From contig JBEKNT010000422.1 of NCBI GenBank assembly GCA_049522565.1, positions 1 through 5,938 on the forward strand: a DNA stretch of 5,938 bases. Direction: 5' to 3'. Below, piece by piece: positions 1-5,290 of the stretch. The notes below the pieces were generated by a model. The model made no database searches, was not told where the DNA came from, and was given only the letters and a program-made list of their open reading frames with translations. Made by a program: the position numbers and the translations under genes. This DNA comes from JASHVB01 sp049522565. Lineage in GTDB: Bacteria; Pseudomonadota; Alphaproteobacteria; Acetobacterales; Acetobacteraceae. How positions within the stretch are numbered: position 1 is the stretch's first letter; the number at the start of each line of letters is the position of its first letter.

Positions 1-48
1 AGCGCATTCCGTGACCGCTCAAATATCGCAAAGCAGACTGCGTTGTCA
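1..48. other. Possible insertion-sequence end at the window edge
   Basis: RES-toxin similarity coming from the right ends near position 50, and the outer bases do not continue the RES family in any of the three minus-strand frames. Read on the minus strand, the segment starts TGACAACG and contains GCGGTCACGGAATGCG, which is reminiscent of the repeated GGAATGCG-type motifs in the ends of IS21-family elements. That resemblance is from memory. With only 48 bases, neither the exact junction nor the family can be fixed. Alternatively this is a plain deletion or rearrangement border. Confidence 0.28.
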
Positions 49-264
49 TCGTGCCGCGAACGCACCGAGCCTGGCGGTTGCAGCGTACAGCGCCCCATAG
101 CTTCCGTCCGGTGCGTTGAGGCGGCCTGCCGTGCTGCGATCGAAGTAGATCGGGTGATGCGGCTTCGTGCTGAAGCGATGCAGAGCTTTTCCCGCCCGAA
201 GCTCCCTGATCGCCGGCCTGCGGCGCATGAGATCCGGTGGCGGCGACGGCCCCGAGTTGCTCAA
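46..264 (-). pseudogene. RES-domain toxin, 5' fragment (truncated)
   Basis: This is the N-terminal part of a RES-family toxin, the partner of Xre/MbcA/ParS-type antitoxins; characterised members (M. tuberculosis MbcT, the P. putida RES toxin) attack cellular NAD+. The 72-residue product shows the family hallmarks: LHRF at 28-31 with Arg-30, HPIYFDR at 37-43 with Tyr-40, and the APDGSYGALYAA block at 51-62. The Arg/Tyr spacing of ten matches the NAD-contacting pair of MbcT. The reading frame hits TGA straight after GAFAAR (67-72). Family members usually read GAFAE and run on for a further ~100 or more residues, so the conserved Glu (here Ala-71) and the C-terminal half of the fold are missing. 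The start is TTG at 264, overlapping the antitoxin stop as TTGA, which implies translational coupling; it has no separate strong ribosome site. It is almost certainly inactive. The cause may be an insertion at its right-hand boundary. Confidence 0.72.
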
Positions 265-986
265 GCGCCCATCTCGGCGACCTGCGCTGCGGCTGCGACA
301 ACAGAAGCCGGGTCGCCATCCCGGAGTAAGTCGCAGGGCCGTCGGCCGGCAAGGCGCGGCTCGGGATTGACGAGAAAGTTCAGCCGGAACCAGGGATTGC
401 GGCTTGGCAGGGCGTGCAGCACGGCACGAAGTCCCGCGACGACAACACCATTGTCAAACTGACAGGCTGGGTAGCGCCGCTCATTGCCAGGCCCGGGCAC
501 TGCCAGCAGGGCATCCTGCTTCACCTTCTTGTCGATCGCCTGACGGCTGACGCGCAGCAACGCCATCACCTCGAGCAGGCTGAACGTGCCATCGGCGGCC
601 CGCAAATCCGCCTCCGCAATCTCGCGCCCTCGCAACAGCGCGCGGGCCTTCGGGCCAGGGGTGAAGGCGTTTGGCGGCTCGATGGCGGACGCCTTGCCTC
701 CGGTCTTTGGCCCATCGGCATTTTCATCTCTGCTGATGCGCGCAGGCTGCTTTTCCCTCCCGCGGATAACCGGCCCCACCAGGATTTCGATTTTCTGTGC
801 GGCGAGAGGCGGGGCGCGCCAGCGAATTTTGCCGAGTTCCGCGGCGTCGCCGACGATGCGAAACCTCCCCTGCCGATCCGGCGTCACATCGAGGCCAGCG
901 GCCCTCGCCTCTGCCGCGACAATCGGAGCGGCATCCGGTTTGTGCCCAGACCTTGCGCTGCGCGGTGCTGTGGGCGGGTTCCTCAT
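261..986 (-). CDS. RES-associated antitoxin, MbcA/ParS/Xre toxin-binding type
   Basis: Predicted antitoxin that binds and neutralises the RES toxin encoded immediately downstream and probably represses its own operon. The 241-residue protein ends in the toxin-binding module: NPWFRLNFLV (197-206) followed by L-x-G-R-x-P-x-D-L-L-R-x-G (212-224) and an Ala/Val-rich last helix, the pattern of the MbcA/ParS C-terminal domain. Before it, FSLLEVMALLRVSRQAIDKK (135-154) looks like a helix-turn-helix, ending in the RRYPACQF segment (170-177) seen in RES-linked antitoxins. The first ~130 residues are basic, partly low-complexity, and match nothing I recognise. I chose ATG at 986 because GAGGAGG lies six bases upstream; the upstream TTG at 1043 would add 19 residues, lacks such a site and lies inside the putative operator. 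The gene is intact although its toxin is truncated. Confidence 0.75.
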   Translation of the reverse strand: MRNPPTAPRSARSGHKPDAAPIVAAEARAAGLDVTPDRQGRFRIVGDAAELGKIRWRAPPLAAQKIEILVGPVIRGREKQPARISRDENADGPKTGGKASAIEPPNAFTPGPKARALLRGREIAEADLRAADGTFSLLEVMALLRVSRQAIDKKVKQDALLAVPGPGNERRYPACQFDNGVVVAGLRAVLHALPSRNPWFRLNFLVNPEPRLAGRRPCDLLRDGDPASVVAAAAQVAEMGA

Positions 987-992
987 CGCGGC

Positions 993-999
993 CCTCCTC
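993..999 (-). promoter_or_regulatory. Ribosome binding site deciding the antitoxin start
   Basis: Minus strand GAGGAGG, six bases before the ATG at 986. It is the best Shine-Dalgarno match near this gene and argues against the longer TTG start at 1043. Confidence 0.75.
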
Positions 1000-1018
1000 G
1001 GTGGGTTGCCAGATAGGT

Positions 1019-1045
1019 GGTTGACGCAAGTCAACGTCGTCAACC
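1019..1045. promoter_or_regulatory. Putative operator of the toxin-antitoxin operon
   Basis: A perfect 8-base inverted repeat, GGTTGACG (1019-1026) and CGTCAACC (1038-1045), is separated by 11 bases. A third copy of the half-site, GTCAAC at 1030-1035, lies between the arms, making a nested TTGAC-GCAA-GTCAA palindrome. The site is 33-59 bases upstream of the antitoxin ATG, where autorepressing antitoxins bind. The TTGAC arms can also serve as a -35 element on the minus strand, but I see no good -10 at normal spacing. Binding by the antitoxin is an inference. Confidence 0.5.
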
Positions 1046-1358
1046 TCAGCTACCGAGGTTGCTCCGGAGCCAGCGGGGGAGCCGCCGGCACGGTGGGTTG
1101 CACCTGTAGCGGACTGACCGTGCGGGTCTGGGGGGTCTGGGACGCAGCAAGCACATCATGGGTCACGGTGTTGAACCGAGTGCACCGGCTCGATTGCGAG
1201 GACGGATAATCCCGCCCCGATTGGGCCATCGGGATGCGGATGTTCGAAACCGCGGCGCCTGGAGCACCAAACAGGAATTTGGCGGCAGTCGTTGAAGACG
1301 TTGCGGGACCGGCCGCAATGGCGGGGTTGGCCGTCGGTGATGCGGCCGGACGATCCAA
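1046..1358. other. Region with no convincing gene; weak Pro/Ala-rich open frame
   Basis: About 310 bases between the glycosylase gene and the antitoxin operator. A minus-strand frame of 102 codons (TTG at 1358 to TAG at 1050) begins right after the glycosylase stop. Its product has a Pro-rich tail (QPTVPAAPPLAPEQPR), resembles no family I know, lacks a ribosome binding site of its own and has less G/C bias in third positions than the real genes here. I regard it as probably untranslated spacer that also carries the operon promoter. Confidence 0.35.
1309..1349 (-). terminator. Stem-loop after the glycosylase gene
   Basis: Perfect 9-base inverted repeat CCGGCCGCA (1309-1317) and TGCGGCCGG (1341-1349) with a 23-base loop, starting ten bases beyond the glycosylase stop. 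It could end the transcript, but there is no run of T after it and the loop is long, so a role in termination is tentative. Confidence 0.28.
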
Positions 1359-1997
1359 TCACGCCCGCGACGTCGGCACCCGCGCCTGCTTCGCCTCGTC
1401 CGACGCGCGCCAGAGATACCACGCGGCCAGCGAACGGTGCGGCGACCACGCGAGGCCAATCTCGGCCAGCGCGCGCGGCTTCGGCTGCGTCTCCAGGCGG
1501 TGCAGCACGCGGTAGCCCTCGCGCACGCCGAAATCGTCCACCGGCAGCACGTCGGGGCGGCCGAGGGTGAAGATCAGCAGCATCTCCACCGTCCACCGCC
1601 CGACGCCGCGGATCGTGGTCAGCCGCTCGATCAGTGCCGCATCGGACAGCCGCGTGGACTCCCGCCGCGTCGGGATCGTGCCATCCAGCGCGGCGGCGGC
1701 GATGGCGCGGATGCAGGCGATCTTGGTGCCGGAAAAGCCGCAGGCGCGCAGCGTCGTTGCCTCGGTGGCCAGCACCTGCGCCGGGCTGGGAAACGCGTCG
1801 TCCGGGTATAACGCGGCGAAACGGCCGAGGATCGCCTCGGCGGCGCGGCCATGCAGTTGCTGGTGGGCGATGGCGCGGGTCAGCGCCTCATAGGGGCTGC
1901 GCCGGCGCTCGATGGTGAGCCGCGGCGGCCCGACGCGCTTGATCAGCGCGGCGAAGCGGCGATCGGCGCCGAGGTGGCGAATGGCGTCCTCCGACAT
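1359..1997 (-). CDS. DNA-3-methyladenine glycosylase, AlkA-like (HhH-GPD)
   Basis: Base-excision repair enzyme that cleaves alkylated purines such as 3-methyladenine from DNA, leaving an abasic site. The 212-residue protein is an HhH-GPD glycosylase of the AlkA branch. Residues 41-58 (RAIAHQQLHGRAAEAILG) match the family's IxxQQ segment. The helix-hairpin-helix is LTTIRGVGRWTVEMLLIF (126-143) with the G-V-G turn. The catalytic Asp is predicted as Asp-155 in LPVDDFGVREG, equivalent to AlkA Asp-238 in its PDD motif. It is shorter than E. coli AlkA (282 residues) because it lacks the N-terminal accessory domain and so resembles the compact AlkA/Mag1 type. ATG at 1997 gives the natural family start; the ribosome site is weak (GGCGGCGA). 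The same frame stays open far upstream, but that stretch is antisense to bdhA. It is divergent from bdhA across 138 bases. No Ada-type regulator is visible nearby. Confidence 0.9.
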   Translation of the reverse strand: MSEDAIRHLGADRRFAALIKRVGPPRLTIERRRSPYEALTRAIAHQQLHGRAAEAILGRFAALYPDDAFPSPAQVLATEATTLRACGFSGTKIACIRAIAAAALDGTIPTRRESTRLSDAALIERLTTIRGVGRWTVEMLLIFTLGRPDVLPVDDFGVREGYRVLHRLETQPKPRALAEIGLAWSPHRSLAAWYLWRASDEAKQARVPTSRA

Positions 1998-2073
1998 GCG
2001 GCGGATTATCGCCGCCGGCCGGGTGCGGAACAATCCCCCGCCGCTCGCCGCGCTCGACACGGCCCCTGGCGGC

Positions 2074-2102
2074 TTTCGCCGGACGCGCGATGGGCCTATT
2101 AT
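2074..2102 (+). promoter_or_regulatory. Candidate promoter of bdhA
   Basis: TATTAT at 2097-2102 matches the -10 consensus at five of six positions. Seventeen bases upstream is a poor -35 (TTTCGC, 2074-2079). The predicted start of transcription (about 2109) falls inside a small inverted repeat, TGCTGC-GAT-GCAGCA (2102-2116), leaving a leader of under 30 bases. Prediction by eye only. Confidence 0.4.
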
Positions 2103-2121
2103 GCTGCGATGCAGCAACAAT

Positions 2122-2128
2122 AGGAGGG
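2122..2128 (+). promoter_or_regulatory. Ribosome binding site of bdhA
   Basis: AGGAGGG, seven bases before the ATG at 2136: a near-ideal Shine-Dalgarno site that fixes the bdhA start and predicts efficient translation. Confidence 0.8.
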
Positions 2129-2135
2129 CGCGCGC

Positions 2136-2921
2136 ATGAGCCTCAAGGGCAAGGTGGCCCTGGTCACCGGTTCCACCAGCGGCATCGGCCTGGGCATCGC
2201 CCGGGCGCTCGGCGCCGCGGGAGCCGACCTCATGCTGAACGGCTTCGGCGATCCGGCGGCGATCGAGAAGGAACGCGCCGGCCTCGCGGCGGAGTTCGGC
2301 ATCCGCGCCGCCTACAGCCCGGCCGACATGTCCAAGCCGGAACAGATAGCCGCGATGGTCGCCGAGGCGGAGCAGAGGCTCGGCGCGGTGGACATCATGG
2401 TCAGCAACGCCGGTATCCAGCACGTCGCCAATATCGAGGATTTTCCCGCCGAGCGGTGGAACGCGATCATCGCCATCAACCTCTCGGCGGTGTTCTTCGG
2501 CATGCAGGCCGCCATCCCGGGGATGAAGCGGCGCGGCTGGGGGCGGCTGATCAACATCGCCTCGGCGCATGGGCTGGTCGCCAGCGGGCAGAAGGTGGCT
2601 TATGTGGCGGCCAAGCACGGCGTGGTTGGCATGACCAAGGTCGCCGCGATCGAGCTGGCCAATTCCGGCATCACCGCCAATGCGATCTGCCCCGGCTGGG
2701 TGCTGACGCCGCTGGTGCAGCGCCAGTTGGACGCGCGGGCCGCGGCGGAGGGCATCAGCGTCGAGCAAGCGGCCCACGCTTTCCTGGCGGAGAAGCAACC
2801 GATGCTGCGATTCTCCACGCCGGAAGGGATCGGCGGCTTGGCGGTTTTCCTGTGCTCCGACGCCGCCGAAACGATCACCGGCGTGCCGCTGTCGATCGAT
2901 GGCGGCTGGGTGGCGCAATAG
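2136..2921 (+). CDS. bdhA: D-3-hydroxybutyrate dehydrogenase (SDR family)
   Basis: Oxidises D-3-hydroxybutyrate to acetoacetate with NAD+ in the cytoplasm, the step that feeds polyhydroxybutyrate breakdown products or imported 3-hydroxybutyrate into acetyl-CoA. The 261-residue protein is a classical short-chain dehydrogenase: TGSTSGIG at 11-18 binds the nucleotide, NAG is at 91-93, and the catalytic set is Ser-143, Tyr-156 and Lys-160. The residues that define the substrate in the Pseudomonas fragi enzyme all occur here, shifted by one: Gln-95, His-145, Lys-153, Trp-188 and Gln-197. This makes the call much firmer than a generic SDR assignment. Length equals the family norm (about 260). It starts at an ATG behind AGGAGGG. 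It is divergent from the glycosylase gene and followed, 297 bases later, by an MFS transporter gene on the same strand. No acetoacetyl-CoA synthetase or transferase gene is in the window. Confidence 0.93.
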   Translation: MSLKGKVALVTGSTSGIGLGIARALGAAGADLMLNGFGDPAAIEKERAGLAAEFGIRAAYSPADMSKPEQIAAMVAEAEQRLGAVDIMVSNAGIQHVANIEDFPAERWNAIIAINLSAVFFGMQAAIPGMKRRGWGRLINIASAHGLVASGQKVAYVAAKHGVVGMTKVAAIELANSGITANAICPGWVLTPLVQRQLDARAAAEGISVEQAAHAFLAEKQPMLRFSTPEGIGGLAVFLCSDAAETITGVPLSIDGGWVAQ

Positions 2922-3063
2922 CGGTCAGCGGACAGTCGGTGCGGAAACTACCGGGCCGGCCGCAGCAAGCTGAACGCTGAACTCACCCGATCCACCGAAC
3001 CCAAACGGCAGCTCCCGCGGCGGTGGCTGCGGCGACGGCGCAACCGGAGCGAAGAGATTACGC

Positions 3064-3129
3064 CGTTGCCAAGGGCATGATTGACACGATTGGCGCAATT
3101 GGCAACGCTGCGCGTCACGGTTTGGTGAC
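3064..3129. promoter_or_regulatory. Inverted repeats and -35 upstream of the MFS gene
   Basis: The gap between bdhA and the transporter holds a perfect 9-base inverted repeat, CGTTGCCAA (3064-3072) and TTGGCAACG (3099-3107), with 26 bases between arms. An extra TTGGC half-site is at 3090-3094, nine bases in phase before the second arm. A consensus -35, TTGACA (3081-3086), lies between the arms, though no good -10 follows at 16-18 bases. Just downstream is a second palindrome, GTCAC-GGTTTG-GTGAC (3114-3129). Together they look like a regulated promoter with one or two repressor or activator sites, about 90-155 bases before the transporter ATG. The regulator is not encoded in the window. Confidence 0.45.
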
Positions 3130-3202
3130 AGCAGCGCCCCGTCGCACAGGGAGGCGCGCAGGCAAGCCAGTCTGAACCGGGGGGAGCGAGCCCAACCATA
3201 AC

Positions 3203-3210
3203 AGGAAGGG
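3203..3210 (+). promoter_or_regulatory. Ribosome binding site of the MFS gene
   Basis: AGGAAGGG, eight bases before the ATG at 3219; supports that start. Confidence 0.6.
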
Positions 3211-3218
3211 ACGCCCCA

Positions 3219-4619
3219 ATGACGGAAGCAACCTCGAGCGGCCCGCGGTTGACGGCCATCAGCGGCCACATCGCCGCCCGCATCGACCGCCTGCCCCTGA
3301 CCCGCGTGCAATGGCAACTGGCCATCCTGGTGGAGGTCACCTGGGGCTTCATCATCGTCGATACCGACGGCATCGGCGCGCGCCTGTATCCCTTCGTCTG
3401 GCGCCCCAACCATTTGCTCAGCGTGGTGCAGTACTCGGTGATCCAGGCGCTTCAGGTCGGCCTGGGCGTGCTGGTCGGCGCCTATCTCATGAGCTGGGTC
3501 GCCGGCCGCTATGGCCGCCGGCCCGCGATTCTGCTCTCCACGCTGCTGGGCGGCGTGTGCCTCTGGCCCTTCGCGCATGTCTTCAGCTTCTGGCCGCTGG
3601 TGGTGCTGTCGGTGCTCAGCACGCTCGGCGTCGGCGGCATCGTCGCGACGCACGCGGTTTACCTGTCCGAGATGATCGCACCCAAGGTTCGCAGCCATGT
3701 GCTGCTGGCCTCCCAAGGCAGCACCGCCGTGGTCGGCGTCGGCATCAGTCTGCTCGCATTCTTCTGGATCCCCATCCACTGGCAGTGGTTCGTCTGGGCC
3801 AGCGCGGCCGTCGAGGTCGTGATCCTGTTGCCGCTGCTCTACTGGCTGCTCCCGGAATCACCGCGTTGGCTGGAAGCGCATGGCCATCCGGAGGAAGCCG
3901 AGCGGGTGATGGCCGATCTGGAGGAACGCTGCCAGCGCGCCAGCAATGCGCCGCTGCCGGAGCCCGATCACGGCCGGCACCCGGTCCTGATGGCCGACAA
4001 GGCGGCGTGGCGCGAGCTGTTCAGCAACGCGCGCTATCGCGGCCGGGCGTTGCTGATCCTCGCCTGCTGGCTGTGCTGCTACCCGGGCATCATCTACGGC
4101 GTCGGTGCCTTCGCCGCGGTCTATATGGTGGATCACGGCGTCACCCCGCATTTCGTGTTCATGACGTTCACCATTGGCTACGTGGCGCAGTTCCTCGCCT
4201 TCATGGCCAATTCCTGGCTGGGCGAGCGGGTGGAACGCCGCGATACGCTGCTGTTCCTGGGAATCCTGTTCGCCATGGCGTGGGGTGTGGTCTATGTGTT
4301 TCCCAGTCCGGCGGCCATGGCGGTCTGCATCAACATCGGCCGCGTCTGCACCGGGTTGTTCCTGTTCAATTTGTACAACTATACGGCGGTCTCGTTCCCC
4401 ACCCGCATCCGGTCCGTGGCCTTCGCGTGGACCGATGGGCTTGGCCATCTTGGCGCCTGGGCCGGCGTCACGCTGACCGGGCCGCTTTACCTGATCGGGC
4501 CGAACCATCTCGGCTGGGTCTTGTTCATCATGGTGCCAGGCGCGTTGCTGCCCGCGCTGCTGATCCGCGGGTTTGGCATCAGGCAGAGCCACGCGGTACT
4601 GGAGCAGGTGTCGACGTAG
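3219..4619 (+). CDS. MFS transporter, sugar/organic-acid porter type
   Basis: Inner-membrane secondary transporter of the major facilitator superfamily, 466 residues with twelve predicted membrane helices: roughly 33-50, 73-93, 101-120, 125-148, 161-182, 188-211, then a hydrophilic loop (212-275), and 276-296, 311-332, 344-361, 365-388, 400-425, 428-450. Signature motifs are visible: the helix 2-3 loop GRYGRRPA (97-103), the repeat after helix 8 (GERVERRD, 335-342), PESPRWLEA after helix 6 (212-220) as in sugar/organic-acid porters, and FPTRIRSVAFAW (393-404) before helix 11. The substrate cannot be read from sequence. Position after bdhA on the same strand makes a hydroxy or carboxylic acid plausible, but the 297-base gap with its own control sites argues for a separate transcript. 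The long minus-strand frames opposite it are antisense shadows. Family assignment is firm, substrate unknown. Confidence 0.88.
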   Translation: MTEATSSGPRLTAISGHIAARIDRLPLTRVQWQLAILVEVTWGFIIVDTDGIGARLYPFVWRPNHLLSVVQYSVIQALQVGLGVLVGAYLMSWVAGRYGRRPAILLSTLLGGVCLWPFAHVFSFWPLVVLSVLSTLGVGGIVATHAVYLSEMIAPKVRSHVLLASQGSTAVVGVGISLLAFFWIPIHWQWFVWASAAVEVVILLPLLYWLLPESPRWLEAHGHPEEAERVMADLEERCQRASNAPLPEPDHGRHPVLMADKAAWRELFSNARYRGRALLILACWLCCYPGIIYGVGAFAAVYMVDHGVTPHFVFMTFTIGYVAQFLAFMANSWLGERVERRDTLLFLGILFAMAWGVVYVFPSPAAMAVCINIGRVCTGLFLFNLYNYTAVSFPTRIRSVAFAWTDGLGHLGAWAGVTLTGPLYLIGPNHLGWVLFIMVPGALLPALLIRGFGIRQSHAVLEQVST

Positions 4620-4638
4620 GAGTGGGCAGGGGGTCATT

Positions 4639-4669
4639 GAGGCGGGCCGGCCGTGTGCCGGCCTGCCTC
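4639..4669. terminator. GC-rich stem between convergent genes
   Basis: A 13-pair stem (4639-4651 with 4657-4669, one G-T pair) closes on the five-base loop CGTGT, centred between the transporter stop (4619) and the acetyltransferase stop (4692). It is placed to end transcription from both sides. Neither strand has a clear T run after the stem, so it is either an atypical intrinsic terminator or a Rho-assisted or 3'-protecting structure. Confidence 0.6.
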
Positions 4670-4691
4670 GCTGGTTCGGCAGTTCCGGAAT

Positions 4692-5228
4692 TCAAAAATT
4701 GCGCAACACAGGGCGTGCTACCCAGACCAGTCCTCGCCACGCTTTGACGCCGTCGTAGTCTGCTATGAAGTCGCGCGATGGATCACGCTCCAATCTTAAT
4801 CGGGTCATCACCGCCTGTGACCTGCGATTGTCTGGCGCGGTATAGCTGACCACTTCGGACAGGCCTATGCGAAGAAAAGCATCGTCCAGCGCCGCACGCG
4901 CGGCTTCCGTCGCATATCCATGCCCCCACGCATGGCGCACCAATCGCCAGCCAATATCGATATGTGGGCCGATTGGATGATCGGGACGCGACGGCATGAT
5001 GCCAGTGTAGCCGAGAAAAGCACCTTCCCTGCTTTCAACTGCCCAGCGGCAGAAACCATGTTGACGGTATGCCATTGCATAGCGGTCAAGCTTTGCGTCG
5101 CTTTTCTTCCGGCTGATCGGTCCTCCGTAGTCATGCATCACCGCAGGGTCAGCGTGCATGGTGGCAAACGCGTCGCGGTCAGTATCCTCCCAACAGCGAA
5201 GGCGCATGCGCGGCGTGGCGATGATCAT
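4692..5228 (-). CDS. GNAT-family N-acetyltransferase (RimJ/RimL-like)
   Basis: Cytoplasmic acetyl-CoA-dependent N-acetyltransferase; the acceptor (protein N-terminus, small amine or antibiotic) is not predictable. The 178-residue product starts with the β1 pattern ATPRMRLRCWEDTDRDAF (4-21) typical of the RimJ/RimL group. The acetyl-CoA motif A is IGWRLVRHAWGHGYATEAA (92-110), with the H-A-W-G-H-G-Y-A pyrophosphate loop, and motif B is PDNRRSQAVMTRL (132-144) with Asn-134 and Ser-137. I prefer ATG at 5228 to the GTG at 5243: neither has a Shine-Dalgarno site, but a perfect TATAAT places the RNA start on this ATG. The DNA is visibly less GC-rich than its neighbours (52% by hand count over 4741-4800), hinting at separate acquisition. 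It converges on the transporter gene, and an insertion sequence begins about 290 bases upstream. Confidence 0.87.
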   Translation of the reverse strand: MIIATPRMRLRCWEDTDRDAFATMHADPAVMHDYGGPISRKKSDAKLDRYAMAYRQHGFCRWAVESREGAFLGYTGIMPSRPDHPIGPHIDIGWRLVRHAWGHGYATEAARAALDDAFLRIGLSEVVSYTAPDNRRSQAVMTRLRLERDPSRDFIADYDGVKAWRGLVWVARPVLRNF

Positions 5229-5234
5229 GGTGAT

Positions 5235-5240
5235 ATTATA
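5235..5240 (-). promoter_or_regulatory. Consensus -10 box of the acetyltransferase gene
   Basis: Minus strand TATAAT, a perfect -10. Its last base is seven before the ATG at 5228, so transcription would begin on the start codon and give a leaderless mRNA. No good -35 lies 16-18 bases upstream. Confidence 0.5.
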
Positions 5241-5290
5241 CACAGTCCCGGCTCAAAGGGAGGTTGGCGAAACTCAAGACTTATGGCGTG

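Noticed and set aside
43..462. Plus-strand open frame of 139 codons
   Set aside because: It lies opposite the RES fragment and antitoxin, is Arg/Ala/Ser-rich with no recognisable domain, and reflects high-GC antisense openness.
414..1209. Plus-strand open frames of about 200 codons
   Set aside because: They are antisense to the antitoxin gene, which has a real domain pattern and ribosome site; these products match nothing.
1998..2918. Upstream extension of the glycosylase frame to 519 codons
   Set aside because: The added part is antisense to bdhA and of low-complexity His/Arg/Asp composition; the glycosylase homology starts at the ATG at 1997.
2090..2980. Plus-strand 296-codon frame overlapping bdhA
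   Set aside because: It is the out-of-frame shadow of bdhA, which carries all SDR motifs in its own frame.
3090..3115. Sigma-54-type promoter near TTGGCAACGCTGCGCG
   Set aside because: The GG and GC doublets do not fall at the required -24/-12 spacing.
2925..3779. Minus-strand 284-codon frame spanning the bdhA-MFS gap
   Set aside because: Most of it is antisense to the transporter and His/Asp/Gln-rich, as expected opposite a membrane protein; no domain is visible in the gap part.
3858..4637. Minus-strand 259-codon frame
   Set aside because: Antisense shadow of the transporter with charged low-complexity composition.
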